From an uncultured Clostridia bacterium (GTDB lineage Bacteria; Bacillota; Clostridia; Lachnospirales; Anaerotignaceae), in contig CALCGT010000006.1 of NCBI GenBank assembly GCA_937901125.1, forward strand, positions 23,211-87,210: DNA of 64,000 nucleotides, read 5' to 3'. Positions 8,911 to 18,444 of the stretch are shown in pieces. The notes below the pieces were generated by a model. The model saw nothing but the letters and a program-made list of their open reading frames with translations, ran no database searches and was not told the DNA's origin. The translations under genes and the position numbers were made by a program. The first letter of the stretch is position 1; each line of letters opens with the position of its first letter.

Positions 8911-10005
8911 ATGTATATCACAGAGGTTTCCCTTCAGGGATTTCGAAACCTTGCACAACTGAAAATCGAACCATCCCAAGGAATCAATGTGATTTACGGC
9001 AGCAACGCCCAAGGAAAGACCAATTTTCTGGAGTCCCTTTATTTCTGCGCCATGGGGCGTTCTATGCGGGGCAAAAGCGACCAGCAGCTCATCCATTTTG
9101 ATGCGGAGGAAAGCCATATCCGTATGATGGTGCAGCGAAAAAATCGCTATGACCGCATCGATGTCCACTTGAAGCAGAATGAAAAGAAGGGAATTGCTGT
9201 CAATGGTCTGCCTGTGCGAAAGCTGGGGGACTTGTTTGGTACGCTATATGCCGTTATTTTTTCTCCCGAGGATTTGTCTCTGGTAAAGGATGGCCCCGGG
9301 GAACGCCGCCGTTTTCTGGATATGGAGCTTTGCCAGTTGAGCAAGGTTTATTATTACGATCTGCAACAGTATTATCGCATTTTGAAGCAGCGGAATAATC
9401 TGTTGAAGGAGATACAGAAAAAGCCGGATTTGTCGGAGACGCTTTTCGTCTGGGATGCTCAGATGGCGGAATACGGCGAGCGCATCATTTCCGCCAGAAA
9501 GGGGTTTCTCCTCCGTCTGGATGAAATTGCGGCGGAAAAGCTTTCTCGGCTGACAGGGGGCAGAGACCAGTTGCAGACCATCTATAAGCCCAACTGCGAA
9601 GAAGGAATGCTGGCGGAAAAACTGCGGCGCAATCTGGACAGGGATATTTCTTTTGGCGCAACCCAAAGCGGACCCCATAAGGATGATGTGATCTTTTCCA
9701 TTGATGGGCGGGAAGTGAAGGTCTATGGCTCCCAAGGGCAACAGCGGACTACGGCTTTGGCGGCCAGATTGGCGGAAATCGACCTGATTCGGGAGGAAAC
9801 AGGGGAGGAACCTGTCCTCCTGCTGGATGATGTGTTTTCTGAATTAGATGAAAGACGGCAGAAATTCCTGCTGGAATCTATCGGCGGCTTACAGGCCTTT
9901 GTCACCTGTACCGGTATCGAGGATTCCGTGAAAAAATATATTGCGAAAGATAACCTGTTTTATGTGGAAAATGGTGTCATCACCCCGCAAGGAAATAAAA
10001 TTTGA
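8911..10005 (+). CDS. recF: DNA replication and repair protein RecF
   Basis: The 364-aa protein helps load RecA at gapped DNA together with RecO and RecR. It is an SMC-like ATPase with Walker A YGSNAQGKTN (residues ~29-38), the signature motif YGSQGQQRTTAL (~270-281) and Walker B PVLLLDDVFSELD (~299-311). Its N-terminus MYITEVSLQGFRNL is typical and the length is normal. Three inserted genes separate it from dnaN and yaaA, though it remains just before gyrB. The ribosome site (TAGGTG) is weak. Confidence 0.96.
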   Translation: MYITEVSLQGFRNLAQLKIEPSQGINVIYGSNAQGKTNFLESLYFCAMGRSMRGKSDQQLIHFDAEESHIRMMVQRKNRYDRIDVHLKQNEKKGIAVNGLPVRKLGDLFGTLYAVIFSPEDLSLVKDGPGERRRFLDMELCQLSKVYYYDLQQYYRILKQRNNLLKEIQKKPDLSETLFVWDAQMAEYGERIISARKGFLLRLDEIAAEKLSRLTGGRDQLQTIYKPNCEEGMLAEKLRRNLDRDISFGATQSGPHKDDVIFSIDGREVKVYGSQGQQRTTALAARLAEIDLIREETGEEPVLLLDDVFSELDERRQKFLLESIGGLQAFVTCTGIEDSVKKYIAKDNLFYVENGVITPQGNKI

Positions 10006-10007
10006 GA

Positions 10008-10037
10008 AAGACACTACATGTTGTGGTGTCTTTTTTT
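10008..10037 (+). terminator. Intrinsic terminator after recF
   Basis: The stem AAGACAC/GTGTCTT, with a short loop, is followed by seven T residues. It separates recF from gyrB, which has its own promoter. Confidence 0.8.
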
Positions 10038-10119
10038 AATGATTTTTCTTTTTTGTATCTGCTCTAAATTATAAGGAAGAAACTCTTAAAAAAAATCTAT
10101 GGAAAATCTATGGAAAACG

Positions 10120-10148
10120 TTGAAAAATCAATGGAAAAGTGCTATAAT
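10120..10148 (+). promoter_or_regulatory. Sigma-A promoter of gyrB
   Basis: TTGAAA and TATAAT are separated by 17 bases, and the -10 is extended (TGCTATAAT). About 40 bases downstream, AAAAAGAAAG (10181-10190) can pair with CTTTCTTTTT (10204-10213) ahead of a T-run, a weak hairpin in the leader. Confidence 0.85.
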
Positions 10149-10264
10149 TCTATTATATAATTTTGAAGCAGGATCGATTGAAAAAGAAAGCCCAGAAATT
10201 GTCCTTTCTTTTTTTCTTTGCGAAAAATGAAAGATGAAAAAATCGACCGAAAGAGAGGGATTTG

Positions 10265-12166
10265 ATGTCATCAGAATATAATGCAAATCAAATTCAGGTC
10301 TTGGAAGGGTTGGAGGCTGTCCGCAAGCGTCCCGGTATGTATATCGGCTCCACCAGCTCCAAAGGTCTGCACCATTTGGTTTATGAAATCGTAGATAACT
10401 CCGTAGACGAAGCTCTGGCGGGCTTTTGTAACGAAATCACCATAAAGATCCACCATGACAATTCCATTTCCGTTATGGATAACGGCCGTGGGATCCCCGT
10501 GGATATCAATGAGCAGAAGGGAATGTCTGCCTTGGAAATGGTATTTACCATCCTCCATGCCGGAGGAAAATTCGGCGGTGGTGGATATAAGGTTTCCGGT
10601 GGTCTGCATGGCGTAGGTGCTTCCGTTGTAAATGCCCTGTCTACGGAATTGACTGTACAGGTACACAGAGATGGCAAGATCCATCAGCAGAAATACTGCA
10701 GAGGTGATGTTGTCAGCCCTCTGACCATCGTAGGGGAAACGGATATCACAGGTACTTACGTCCATTTCCTGCCCGATGATACTATCTTCGAGGAAACTGT
10801 TTTCGATTACGATATCCTGAAACAGCGTTTTCGGGAAACGGCCTTCCTGACAAAGGGGCTGAAAATCAACCTCATCGACCTGAGAGAGGGAATGGAACAG
10901 AGCCACTCCTTCCATTATGAAGGCGGTATCAAGGAATTCGTCAGCTTTTTAAACCAGAGCCGTCAGCCCTTGTATGAAAATATTTTTTATGCCACTGGGG
11001 AAAAGGACGGCGTGCTGGTGGAAGTGGCTTTCCAGCATAACGATGGCTTTACAGAAAGCATTTTCACCTTCGTAAACAATATCAATACCCCTGATGGCGG
11101 TACCCATCTGGTGGGCTTCAAAGCCGGTCTGACAAAGACATTGAATGATTACGGCAAAAAAATCGGTATCATCAAGGATGCGGATAAAAAGCTTTCCGGC
11201 GAAGATGTGCGGGAAGGCATTACAGCCGTTGTCAGCATTAAGGTGGAAGACCCTCAGTTTGAAGGGCAGACAAAGGCAAAGCTGGGTACCAGCGAAGCCA
11301 AAGCCGCTGTGGAAAGCGTTCTCAGCGAATATCTGACCTATTTCCTGGAGGAAAACCCCAACATCGGCAAAACTATCATCGAAAAGGGGATGATGGCTTC
11401 CAGGGCCAGAGACGCCGCCAGAAAGGCAAGGGAACTGGTGCGCCGCAAAACAGGTCTGGAAAATACCCGTATGCCTGGGAAACTGACCGACTGCACCAGC
11501 CGCGACCCTTATGAATGTGAAATCTATATCGTCGAAGGGAATTCCGCCGGCGGTTCTGCCATCAAGGCTCGTGATCCCAAGACCCAGGCTGTCCTGCCCC
11601 TGCGCGGGAAGATTTTGAACGTGGAAAAAGCAAGACTGGACAGAATTTTGAATTCCGAAGAAATCAGAAATATGATCACTGCCTTTGGTACGGGCATTTC
11701 CGAAGATTTTGATATTGAAAAACTGCGCTATCATAAAATCGTTATCATGACCGATGCCGACGTAGACGGCGCCCATATCCGCACCCTGCTGCTGACATTC
11801 TTCTATCGTTATATGCCCCAGCTGATTGAAGAAGGGAAGGTTTATATCGCCCAGCCCCCTCTCTATCGTGTGGAAAAAAATAAACAGCATTATTACGTTT
11901 ACGATGATATTCAGCTGGAAGAATTGTATCAGGAAATCGGCAGAACCGGCATCAAGGAAGTGCAGCGGTATAAAGGTCTGGGGGAAATGGACTTTGACCA
12001 GCTGCGGGATACCACGATGGCGGTGGAACATCGTATTTTGAAATTGGTTACCATCGATGATGCAGTGCTGGCAGATCAGATTTTCAGTATGCTGATGGGC
12101 GATGAAGTAGAGCCCCGTAAGATTTTTATTGAAGAGAACGCACAGTATGCTGAGATGGACTTTTAA
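10265..12166 (+). CDS. gyrB: DNA gyrase subunit B
   Basis: The 633-aa ATPase subunit of gyrase introduces negative supercoils with GyrA. The GHKL ATPase part begins with [16 protein letters not shown] and contains the VDNSVDEA and [14 protein letters not shown] motifs. The TOPRIM domain has EGNSAGGSA (usually EGDSAGGSA) and [14 protein letters not shown]. The C-terminal tail [10 protein letters not shown] is conserved. The length matches the short Gram-positive type. An ATG at 10265 is chosen over a TTG three bases earlier; GAGAGGGA lies just upstream. It has its own promoter and is followed by a repeat-filled gap before gyrA. Confidence 0.97.
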   Translation: MSSEYNANQIQVLEGLEAVRKRPGMYIGSTSSKGLHHLVYEIVDNSVDEALAGFCNEITIKIHHDNSISVMDNGRGIPVDINEQKGMSALEMVFTILHAGGKFGGGGYKVSGGLHGVGASVVNALSTELTVQVHRDGKIHQQKYCRGDVVSPLTIVGETDITGTYVHFLPDDTIFEETVFDYDILKQRFRETAFLTKGLKINLIDLREGMEQSHSFHYEGGIKEFVSFLNQSRQPLYENIFYATGEKDGVLVEVAFQHNDGFTESIFTFVNNINTPDGGTHLVGFKAGLTKTLNDYGKKIGIIKDADKKLSGEDVREGITAVVSIKVEDPQFEGQTKAKLGTSEAKAAVESVLSEYLTYFLEENPNIGKTIIEKGMMASRARDAARKARELVRRKTGLENTRMPGKLTDCTSRDPYECEIYIVEGNSAGGSAIKARDPKTQAVLPLRGKILNVEKARLDRILNSEEIRNMITAFGTGISEDFDIEKLRYHKIVIMTDADVDGAHIRTLLLTFFYRYMPQLIEEGKVYIAQPPLYRVEKNKQHYYVYDDIQLEELYQEIGRTGIKEVQRYKGLGEMDFDQLRDTTMAVEHRILKLVTIDDAVLADQIFSMLMGDEVEPRKIFIEENAQYAEMDF

Positions 12167-12190
12167 GGCGGCGTCCTAAAGGAACGACTT

Positions 12191-12518
12191 TCGCCAAAAT
12201 CAGGATTTTGGCGAGGGTGACAGATGTTAAACAGATGAGTTCCGGCGGTGCAGGTACCTTGAAACTCCCTGTTTTCCTCGACGAAAAGCGCAGTTTCCGC
12301 CTGCGGAATCCATTTGGAAAACCAATTCACCGCCCAAGATGGGGCGGCAGGCAAAGCCTGCTTTGCGGAGCAAAGTGATGAACATTCGTTTCCCGAACCC
12401 TACTGCGGCTTCTAATATATGAAATTGAAACTTGAATTTCTGAAAGAAATTTAAGTTTCGTATAAAAGTTTAGGTCAAGCCTTTTCAAAGGCTTGCGGAG
12501 TGTGAGGCAGAGCCTCAC
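12191..12518. repeat. Modular hairpin repeat, copy D (gyrB-gyrA gap)
   Basis: The 380-base gap between gyrB and gyrA encodes no protein I can support. It begins with a perfect hairpin TCGCCAAAAT/ATTTTGGCGA (12191-12214). The stretch 12204-12324 is clearly similar to 34613-34733 (copy G), including a shared CCCTGTTTTCCTCG core. The 27 bases 12492-12518 are the exact inverse of 6334-6360 in copy C. A further stem CAAGCCTTTTCAAAGGCTTG lies near 12476-12495. Confidence 0.78.
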
Positions 12519-12548
12519 GGTCTTAAATGGTCTTAAAGAGGTGAACTT

Positions 12549-15014
12549 ATGAGTGACGAAAACAAAGAGATCGACAAAGTTATAACCATAGATATTAACA
12601 AGGAAATGCAGAAATGCTACATCGACTATGCCATGAGCGTTATTGTTGCCCGTGCGCTGCCTGATGTACGAGACGGTTTGAAGCCTGTACAGCGGCGTAT
12701 TCTGTATTCCATGAATGAAATGAATCTGGACCCTAACAAGGGTTATCGAAAATCCGCCCGTATCGTCGGTGATACCATGGGTAAATACCATCCCCATGGC
12801 GACAGCTCTATTTATCAGGCAATGGTGCGTATGGCGCAGAATTTCTCCATGCGCTATATGCTGGTAGACGGTCACGGGAACTTTGGCTCCATCGATGGCT
12901 ATGGCGCTGCTGCCAGCCGTTATACAGAGGCCAGAATGTCCAAGATCACGGCGGAAATGCTAGCGGATATCGAAAAGGATACCGTTGATTTCGTGCCCAA
13001 CTATGATGAGAATGAGAAAGAGCCTACGGTGCTGCCTTCCCGTATCCCCAACCTGCTGGTGAACGGCTCCAGCGGTATCGCCGTTGGTATGGCTACCAAT
13101 ATCCCACCTCATAATCTTGGGGAGGTAATTGATGGTATCGTTTGCATGATCGATAACAAGATCGAAGGCAGAGAAACCGATGTGGAAGAATTGATGCAGT
13201 ATATCAAAGGCCCCGACTTCCCCACAGGCGCCAACATCCTTGGGAAAAGCGGCATCCGTGCGGCATATAGAACGGGTCGTGGCAAGATTATTGTCCGTTC
13301 CACGGCAGAAATCGAGAACCATAACGGCAGAGAACGCATTGTGGTAACAGAAATTCCCTATATGGTTAATAAACTGCGTCTGATTGAAAAGATTGCAGAC
13401 TTGGTAAAAGAAAAACGCGTAGAAGGCATCAGCGACCTGTACGATGCCTCCGCCGGAGATGATATCAAAATCATCATCGAAGTAAAGAAAGACTACAACG
13501 CCAACGTGATCCTGAACCAGTTGTATAAATATACATCTTTACAGGAATCCTTTGGGGCAAATATGCTGGCATTGGTTGACGGAAAACCTGTGGTGCTGAA
13601 TTTGCAGCAGATGCTGGCGGAATATCTGAAGCACCAGGAAAACGTTGTTACCAGAAGAACCCGTTTTGATCTGGATAAGGCAGAGAAGAGAGCCCATATT
13701 TTGGAAGGTCTGCGAATTGCCATCGATAATATCGATGAAGTTATCCGCATCATCCGCACCAGCTATGATGATGCCAAGGAACGGTTGATGGCACGCTTTG
13801 GTCTGTCCGATGTGCAGGCCCAGGCGATTCTGGAAATGCAGCTGCGCCGTTTGCAGGGGCTGGAAAAAGAAAAGATAGATGCGGAATATGCGGAACTGCA
13901 GAAAAAAATCGCTTACTATAAGACCATTCTGGCAGATGAAAAGCTGCTGTTGGGTGTCATCAAGGATGAAATTTCTGCTATCAAGAATAAATATGCCGAT
14001 GAACGCCGTACCAAACTGATACAGAACCCCGGCGAAATCGATGTGGAAGACCTGATTGACGAGGAAACTTGTGTATTTACTCTGTCCAACCTGAATTATG
14101 TAAAGCGTACCCCTCTGGATACCTATAAGAGCCAGAACCGCGGTGGCAGAGGCATCATCGGCATGCAGACCAGAGAAGAGGATTATGTAAAAGACCTGTT
14201 CCTGGCATCTACTCATGATACACTGCTGTTCTTTACCAGCCGCGGCAAGGTTTACCGTATGAAGGGCTATGAAATCCCCGAAGCAGGCAGAACCGCCCGT
14301 GGCATTGCCATCGTCAACCTGCTGGAGATCAGCCCCGATGAAAAGATTATGGCGGTGATCCCTGCAAATGAATTCAGGGAAGACCAGTATCTGGTGATGA
14401 TCACAAAACAGGGTCTGGTGAAGAAAACAGATATGACCAGCTTTGCCAATATCCGCAAGAGCGGCTTGATCGCGCTGAATCTCAGAGAAGAGGATGACCT
14501 GATCTCTGTGATGACAACAGACGGCAAGGATGAAATTTTCGTTGCCACACGGGGCGGCATGGGCATCAAGTTCTCTGAACAGGATGTACGTCCCATGGGC
14601 AGAACGGCAACAGGCGTGAAGGCCATTACGCTGAAAGAAGAGGATTATGTGGTTTCCGCCGGCAAGATTGACCCCAATGCCCAGATTCTGAATGTAACGG
14701 AAAAGGGCTTCGGCAAACGAACCAATGTGGAACAGTTCAACCTGCAGTATAGAGGCGGCAAGGGCTTGAAGATTCACCAGCTGACGGAAAAAACAGGCCA
14801 GCTGGCAGGGGTACTGATGATCGGCGAAAATGAAGAATTGATGCTGATTACTTCCGAAGGCGTCATCATTCGTCTCCGCGGCAGAGAGATTTCCTCCATT
14901 GGCAGAGTTTCCCAGGGCGTGAAGCTGATGAATCTGGATGAAGGCGTGACCGTCGTGGGCATCGCCAAAATCTCCGAAGAAGATATTGAAGAAGAAACGG
15001 AAGAAACGGTGTAA
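12549..15014 (+). CDS. gyrA: DNA gyrase subunit A
   Basis: The 821-aa subunit cuts and rejoins DNA during supercoiling. The winged-helix domain holds the catalytic tyrosine in [10 protein letters not shown] (Tyr125). The quinolone-determining region reads [18 protein letters not shown]: Ser86 aligns with E. coli Ser83, but position 90 is Gln where E. coli has Asp87. The C-terminal beta-pinwheel has a modified GyrA box (QYRGGKG at ~735-741) and a related NRGGRG earlier, plus an acidic tail. The pinwheel supports GyrA rather than ParC. AAAGAGGTG precedes the ATG. Confidence 0.96.
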   Translation: MSDENKEIDKVITIDINKEMQKCYIDYAMSVIVARALPDVRDGLKPVQRRILYSMNEMNLDPNKGYRKSARIVGDTMGKYHPHGDSSIYQAMVRMAQNFSMRYMLVDGHGNFGSIDGYGAAASRYTEARMSKITAEMLADIEKDTVDFVPNYDENEKEPTVLPSRIPNLLVNGSSGIAVGMATNIPPHNLGEVIDGIVCMIDNKIEGRETDVEELMQYIKGPDFPTGANILGKSGIRAAYRTGRGKIIVRSTAEIENHNGRERIVVTEIPYMVNKLRLIEKIADLVKEKRVEGISDLYDASAGDDIKIIIEVKKDYNANVILNQLYKYTSLQESFGANMLALVDGKPVVLNLQQMLAEYLKHQENVVTRRTRFDLDKAEKRAHILEGLRIAIDNIDEVIRIIRTSYDDAKERLMARFGLSDVQAQAILEMQLRRLQGLEKEKIDAEYAELQKKIAYYKTILADEKLLLGVIKDEISAIKNKYADERRTKLIQNPGEIDVEDLIDEETCVFTLSNLNYVKRTPLDTYKSQNRGGRGIIGMQTREEDYVKDLFLASTHDTLLFFTSRGKVYRMKGYEIPEAGRTARGIAIVNLLEISPDEKIMAVIPANEFREDQYLVMITKQGLVKKTDMTSFANIRKSGLIALNLREEDDLISVMTTDGKDEIFVATRGGMGIKFSEQDVRPMGRTATGVKAITLKEEDYVVSAGKIDPNAQILNVTEKGFGKRTNVEQFNLQYRGGKGLKIHQLTEKTGQLAGVLMIGENEELMLITSEGVIIRLRGREISSIGRVSQGVKLMNLDEGVTVVGIAKISEEDIEEETEETV

Positions 15015-15019
15015 TATAA

Positions 15020-15050
15020 AAGAACCCCGACCATCGTCGGGGTTCTTTAT
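15020..15050 (+). terminator. Intrinsic terminator after gyrA
   Basis: A perfect stem AAAGAACCCCGAC/GTCGGGGTTCTTT with a 4-base loop (CATC) lies six bases past the gyrA stop. Confidence 0.92.
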
Positions 15051-15103
15051 GGGAAAAATTATGCTACACTAAAGATAGTATTTACTGGGAAGGAGGAATG
15101 ACC

Positions 15104-15817
15104 ATGCGGCGGCGCGTCTATGAAATGATCGAAAAGGGGGAGCCTGACGATAAACTCAGTCTCAATTATGACCGTTTTATGATTTTTTTCATTTTGGTGA
15201 GTATTTTTCCTCTTTGCTTCAAGGATACCAGCCATCCCTCCTTTTTTTGGATGGATAGGATAACGGTTGTGATTTTTATTGTGGACTATATCCTGCGTTG
15301 GAGCACGGCAGATTTTAAATTGAAGGGGAAAAACGCCTTTTTGGAATATCCCTTCACCTTCTTTGCAATTGTAGATTTGGTTGCAATTTTATCTTCCCTG
15401 ACCCCTCTGGATTCTACATTAAAGGCAATTCGTATCCTGCGTCTGCCAAAGTGTATGAAGCCCTTGAAGATTCTGCGCTATTCCAAGGGGTTTCACCTGA
15501 TGACACTGGTTCTTCATAAGGAAAGGGATAATCTTCTAACGGTCTGCTATTTTGTTATTGGTTATATCTTCTTATCTGCTTTGGTGATGTTTCAGGTGGA
15601 GCCGGATACCTTCAAAACCTTTTTGGATGCCATCTATTGGTCTGCCATCACCCTGATGACGGTGGGCTATGGGGATATCCACCCAGTGACGGATATCGGC
15701 AAGATCGTTGCCATCCTTTCCTCTTTTCTGGGGATCGCCGTATTTGCCTTGCCCACGGGTATCATCACGGCAGGCTATCTGGCAGAGCTGGAACCAAAAC
15801 GAAGAAGAAAAGATTAA
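15104..15817 (+). CDS. Voltage-gated-type potassium channel (six-helix)
   Basis: The 237-aa membrane protein has six predicted helices. The fourth (about residues 95-125) carries regularly spaced Arg/Lys (KAIRILRLPKCMKPLKILR) like a voltage sensor. A pore loop with the potassium filter TVGYGD (residues ~184-189) precedes the last helix. It therefore belongs to the Kv/Kch ion-transport family and should conduct potassium; gating is inferred. An ATG at 15104 is preferred over one at 15098, which touches the AGGAGG ribosome site. An extended -10 (TGCTACACT, 15062-15070) lies just upstream. Confidence 0.88.
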   Translation: MRRRVYEMIEKGEPDDKLSLNYDRFMIFFILVSIFPLCFKDTSHPSFFWMDRITVVIFIVDYILRWSTADFKLKGKNAFLEYPFTFFAIVDLVAILSSLTPLDSTLKAIRILRLPKCMKPLKILRYSKGFHLMTLVLHKERDNLLTVCYFVIGYIFLSALVMFQVEPDTFKTFLDAIYWSAITLMTVGYGDIHPVTDIGKIVAILSSFLGIAVFALPTGIITAGYLAELEPKRRRKD

Positions 15818-15821
15818 ATTT

Positions 15822-15849
15822 ACCCTCTGTTTTTACGGAGGGTTTTTTT
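15822..15849 (+). terminator. Intrinsic terminator after the potassium channel
   Basis: The stem ACCCTCTG/CGGAGGGT is followed by a T-run a few bases after the stop codon. Confidence 0.8.
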
Positions 15850-15913
15850 GTTTTGTTTTTTGTGCTAAACTGAAAAAAGCACTGTGCGAAAAATCCAAAA
15901 GGATGTGAAAAGA

Positions 15914-17041
15914 ATGGAAAAAACAGCTTTGACCTATCTTTGCCCCGATTGCATGGCCTATCTGCGCTATAACGGGAAAGAGGATAAATGGGTCTGCGAT
16001 TACTGCGAAGGCAAATTCACCATGGAGGAGTTGGAGCAGAGAGGTGCCAAGACCAAAGAGGATGATTACCAGATTCGCCCCAGAGCCGAGGCGGAGGAAG
16101 ATACTGCCCATGTGGCCTATCATTATGAAGAAAATATCCCCCAGCCGGAAGAGGATCTCAGCCATATGCGGGCGTATCTCTGTCCTTCCTGCGGCGGGGA
16201 GATCGTTACCGATGATGTGACAGCAGCCACCTTCTGTGTATTCTGCGGCAATCCCACCATTTTGCCAAAACAGTTGGAAGGGGAATATCGCCCTGTGGCA
16301 ATCCTACCCTTTGGAACGGATAAAAAAGATGCCCAGAAAGCTTTTTTGGAACTGTGCAAGGGGAAAAAGCTCCTACCAAAGGGATACACCAGTCAGCAGA
16401 GACTGGAAAAGATCACCGGGGTCTATGTGCCTTTCTGGCTTTTCGACTGTAAGGCGGATTTTGATTACCATGCCACTGGGGAAAATGTGACCACATGGAC
16501 GGATACCCGTTTTGTCTATACAAAAACCGACCTGTATCATATCCATCGGGCAGGGCGCATGGAATTTGAAAACATCCCTTTGGATGCTTCGGAAAAAATG
16601 CGGGATGACCTGATGGATGCTTTGGAGCCTTTTCATCTGGAAAAGAAAAAGCCCTTTGATATGAGCTATCTGAGTGGGTTTCTGGCCGAAAAATATACAT
16701 ACGAACCAAAGGATTTATATGACAGAATGACTTCCCGTATCACCCCTGGCGTGGAACACAAAGCGGCGGAAGAGGGCAGAGGCTATCAGCGGGTCTATGG
16801 GGTAAAATGCCATACGGATTTTTCCTCTGACCAACAGACCTATATGCTGCTGCCTGTCTGGATGCTGGTGAGCAAATATCAGGGAAAGGATTATCTTTTT
16901 GCCATGAACGGACAGACGGGGAAGATCGTGGGGGAATTGCCCCTCAGCGGCGGGCAGACGGCAAAATGGTTCTGCATTATCTTCCTGATCTGCTTCCTGA
17001 TTTCCGGCATCATCGCATTTGTGGCAGGAGGTGTGTTCTGA
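15914..17041 (+). CDS. TFIIB-type zinc-ribbon membrane protein
   Basis: The 375-aa protein starts with a zinc ribbon (CPDC ... CDYC, residues ~10-33) and has a second one (CPSC ... CVFC, residues ~90-111). A long soluble part of unknown fold follows (residues 115-345), and a single membrane helix forms the C-terminus (ICFLISGIIAFVAGG). Proteins of this type are common in Clostridia next to a TPM-domain protein, as here. The start at 15914 is the first residue of the ribbon-containing core. Its stop overlaps the ATG of the next gene (ATGA), indicating coupled translation. An extended -10 (TGCTAAACT, 15863-15871) precedes it. Confidence 0.8.
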   Translation: MEKTALTYLCPDCMAYLRYNGKEDKWVCDYCEGKFTMEELEQRGAKTKEDDYQIRPRAEAEEDTAHVAYHYEENIPQPEEDLSHMRAYLCPSCGGEIVTDDVTAATFCVFCGNPTILPKQLEGEYRPVAILPFGTDKKDAQKAFLELCKGKKLLPKGYTSQQRLEKITGVYVPFWLFDCKADFDYHATGENVTTWTDTRFVYTKTDLYHIHRAGRMEFENIPLDASEKMRDDLMDALEPFHLEKKKPFDMSYLSGFLAEKYTYEPKDLYDRMTSRITPGVEHKAAEEGRGYQRVYGVKCHTDFSSDQQTYMLLPVWMLVSKYQGKDYLFAMNGQTGKIVGELPLSGGQTAKWFCIIFLICFLISGIIAFVAGGVF

Positions 17042-17901
17042 TGCAGAAAAAATGGATTGGGATTTTCACATTGCTTTGCATGCTCCTTTCCTTTGTGCCT
17101 GCCCTTGGGGAAGAAAGCCGTGTGTTCGATAATGCAGACCTGTTGACGGAAGGGGAAGAAGCCGATCTGCAGGCCATGTGCCAAGGGGTACAGCAGGATT
17201 GGGGGCTGGATTTGGCTTATCTGACTACCTATGACACAAAGGGCATGTCCGTCCGGGAATATGGTGCTGATGTTTATATGGAAAAGAATCTTGGCATTGG
17301 CGAGGACTATAGCGGTATCATTTTTGTGATGGATATGGGCAGCAGAGAAGCCCAGATTGTCACCTGCGGCAAGGCCATTGATATTTTCACCGATTATTAT
17401 ATTGAAGCCATTTGGGAAGAAATACAGGGCTATCTTTCCGACGGAGATTTTTTCGGAGGCATGGTGACCCTGCGGGATAATATCAACTATTACTGCGGGG
17501 AATATAAAGCATATCAGGAGAACCCTGATGCCTATGTTTCCCCCTATCAGAAGGAATCAGATTCCTTCCTTTCCCAATATCAGGTATCCCAAAAGAGTAG
17601 GGCATGGATGTTTGTAGGGATAGCGGCACTGTTTTCCCTGGTGGTGGCAGGGATCGGCGTGGCAGGCATGCGGAAGTCCAGCCAAACCATCCGTCCCTTT
17701 ACCGATGGGCGGGCCTATCTGAAGGAAAACGGATACCACCTGCGGATCAACCAGGATACTTTTGCCAATACCCATACGACCATGATGCCAATACCCAGGG
17801 ATGACGATATCCACCATCACAGCGGCGGCAGCTGGGGCGGCGGCTCCTCAACTTTTTCCAGCGGTGGCAGAAGCTTTGGCGGCGGCGGTGGAAAGTTTTA
17901 A
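17041..17901 (+). CDS. TPM-domain (YgcG-type) membrane protein
   Basis: The 286-aa product has a signal sequence (residues 1-23, ending PALGEE) and an extracellular TPM domain (about 28-160) beginning with the usual VFDNADLLTEGEE. A membrane helix near 195-215 precedes a Gly/Ser-rich tail (GGSWGGGSS ... GGGGGKF). Gly-rich tails of this kind are typical of TPM proteins. The molecular role is not established; related proteins are linked to membrane-protein assembly or stress. It overlaps the preceding zinc-ribbon gene by one base and probably works with it. Confidence 0.85.
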   Translation: MQKKWIGIFTLLCMLLSFVPALGEESRVFDNADLLTEGEEADLQAMCQGVQQDWGLDLAYLTTYDTKGMSVREYGADVYMEKNLGIGEDYSGIIFVMDMGSREAQIVTCGKAIDIFTDYYIEAIWEEIQGYLSDGDFFGGMVTLRDNINYYCGEYKAYQENPDAYVSPYQKESDSFLSQYQVSQKSRAWMFVGIAALFSLVVAGIGVAGMRKSSQTIRPFTDGRAYLKENGYHLRINQDTFANTHTTMMPIPRDDDIHHHSGGSWGGGSSTFSSGGRSFGGGGGKF

Positions 17902-17917
17902 ATTCAAACGATTTCGA

Positions 17918-17946
17918 TTGACTTTCGGTTTACAGAATGATACAAT
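17918..17946 (+). promoter_or_regulatory. Sigma-A promoter for the small membrane protein gene
   Basis: TTGACT and TACAAT are separated by 17 bases, 42 bases upstream of the gene at 17988. Confidence 0.75.
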
Positions 17947-17987
17947 CAAAAACAGAGTTATAAAATCTATAAATTGAGGTGTTTAGA

Positions 17988-18332
17988 ATGTACTTATTTC
18001 CTGCTGAAGGTATTTTAGAGACTATTTTATCCTATGGACAGGTGCTCTCTCTTTTTCTGGTATTCGTAATTTTGGAGGGTGTGATTTCTGCGAAAACGGT
18101 TTCTCCTTGGCCCGGTCTGGTATTTGCCTTTGGCATGGTGGCGTTTTCAGCCTTATTGGGCTTCCTGTTCCATGATATCTCCTTCTTCTGGTATATGATG
18201 ATTCCTACAGCTCTTTGCTTTATTGCTTATTTCATTACCAGATGGAATCGGCGAAAAAATATCAAAAAGGGTCTGCATTATAATGAAGATGGTCTGATCG
18301 AAGAAGAAATGAAGGATATGGAACGAAATTGA
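17988..18332 (+). CDS. Small membrane protein of unknown function
   Basis: The 114-aa product has three predicted membrane helices (around residues 10-30, 38-58 and 64-84) and a charged C-terminal tail rich in Arg, Lys and Glu. I do not recognise a family. An ATG at 17988 follows GAGGTG at normal distance; a GTG nine bases earlier lies within the ribosome site. It is a single-gene unit between its own promoter and the terminator at 18344. Confidence 0.75.
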   Translation: MYLFPAEGILETILSYGQVLSLFLVFVILEGVISAKTVSPWPGLVFAFGMVAFSALLGFLFHDISFFWYMMIPTALCFIAYFITRWNRRKNIKKGLHYNEDGLIEEEMKDMERN

Positions 18333-18343
18333 GAAAAATACAG

Positions 18344-18379
18344 AAAGCCTTGAACTTAGGAAAGTTCAGGGCTTTTTCT
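18344..18379 (+). terminator. Intrinsic terminator
   Basis: AAAGCC and GGCTTT flank a further GAAC/GTTC pairing, and a T-rich tail follows. It ends the small membrane protein transcript. Confidence 0.75.
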
Positions 18380-18444
18380 TTTCCTATATATATGGTATAC
18401 TTTCTCATAGATATATTTGTTTTTATCTGAAGGAGGGGAGAAAG

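Noticed and set aside
12549..15014. Topoisomerase IV subunit A (ParC) instead of GyrA
   Set aside because: It follows gyrB at the origin and has a GyrA-box-like QYRGGKG plus a full beta-pinwheel, which favour GyrA.
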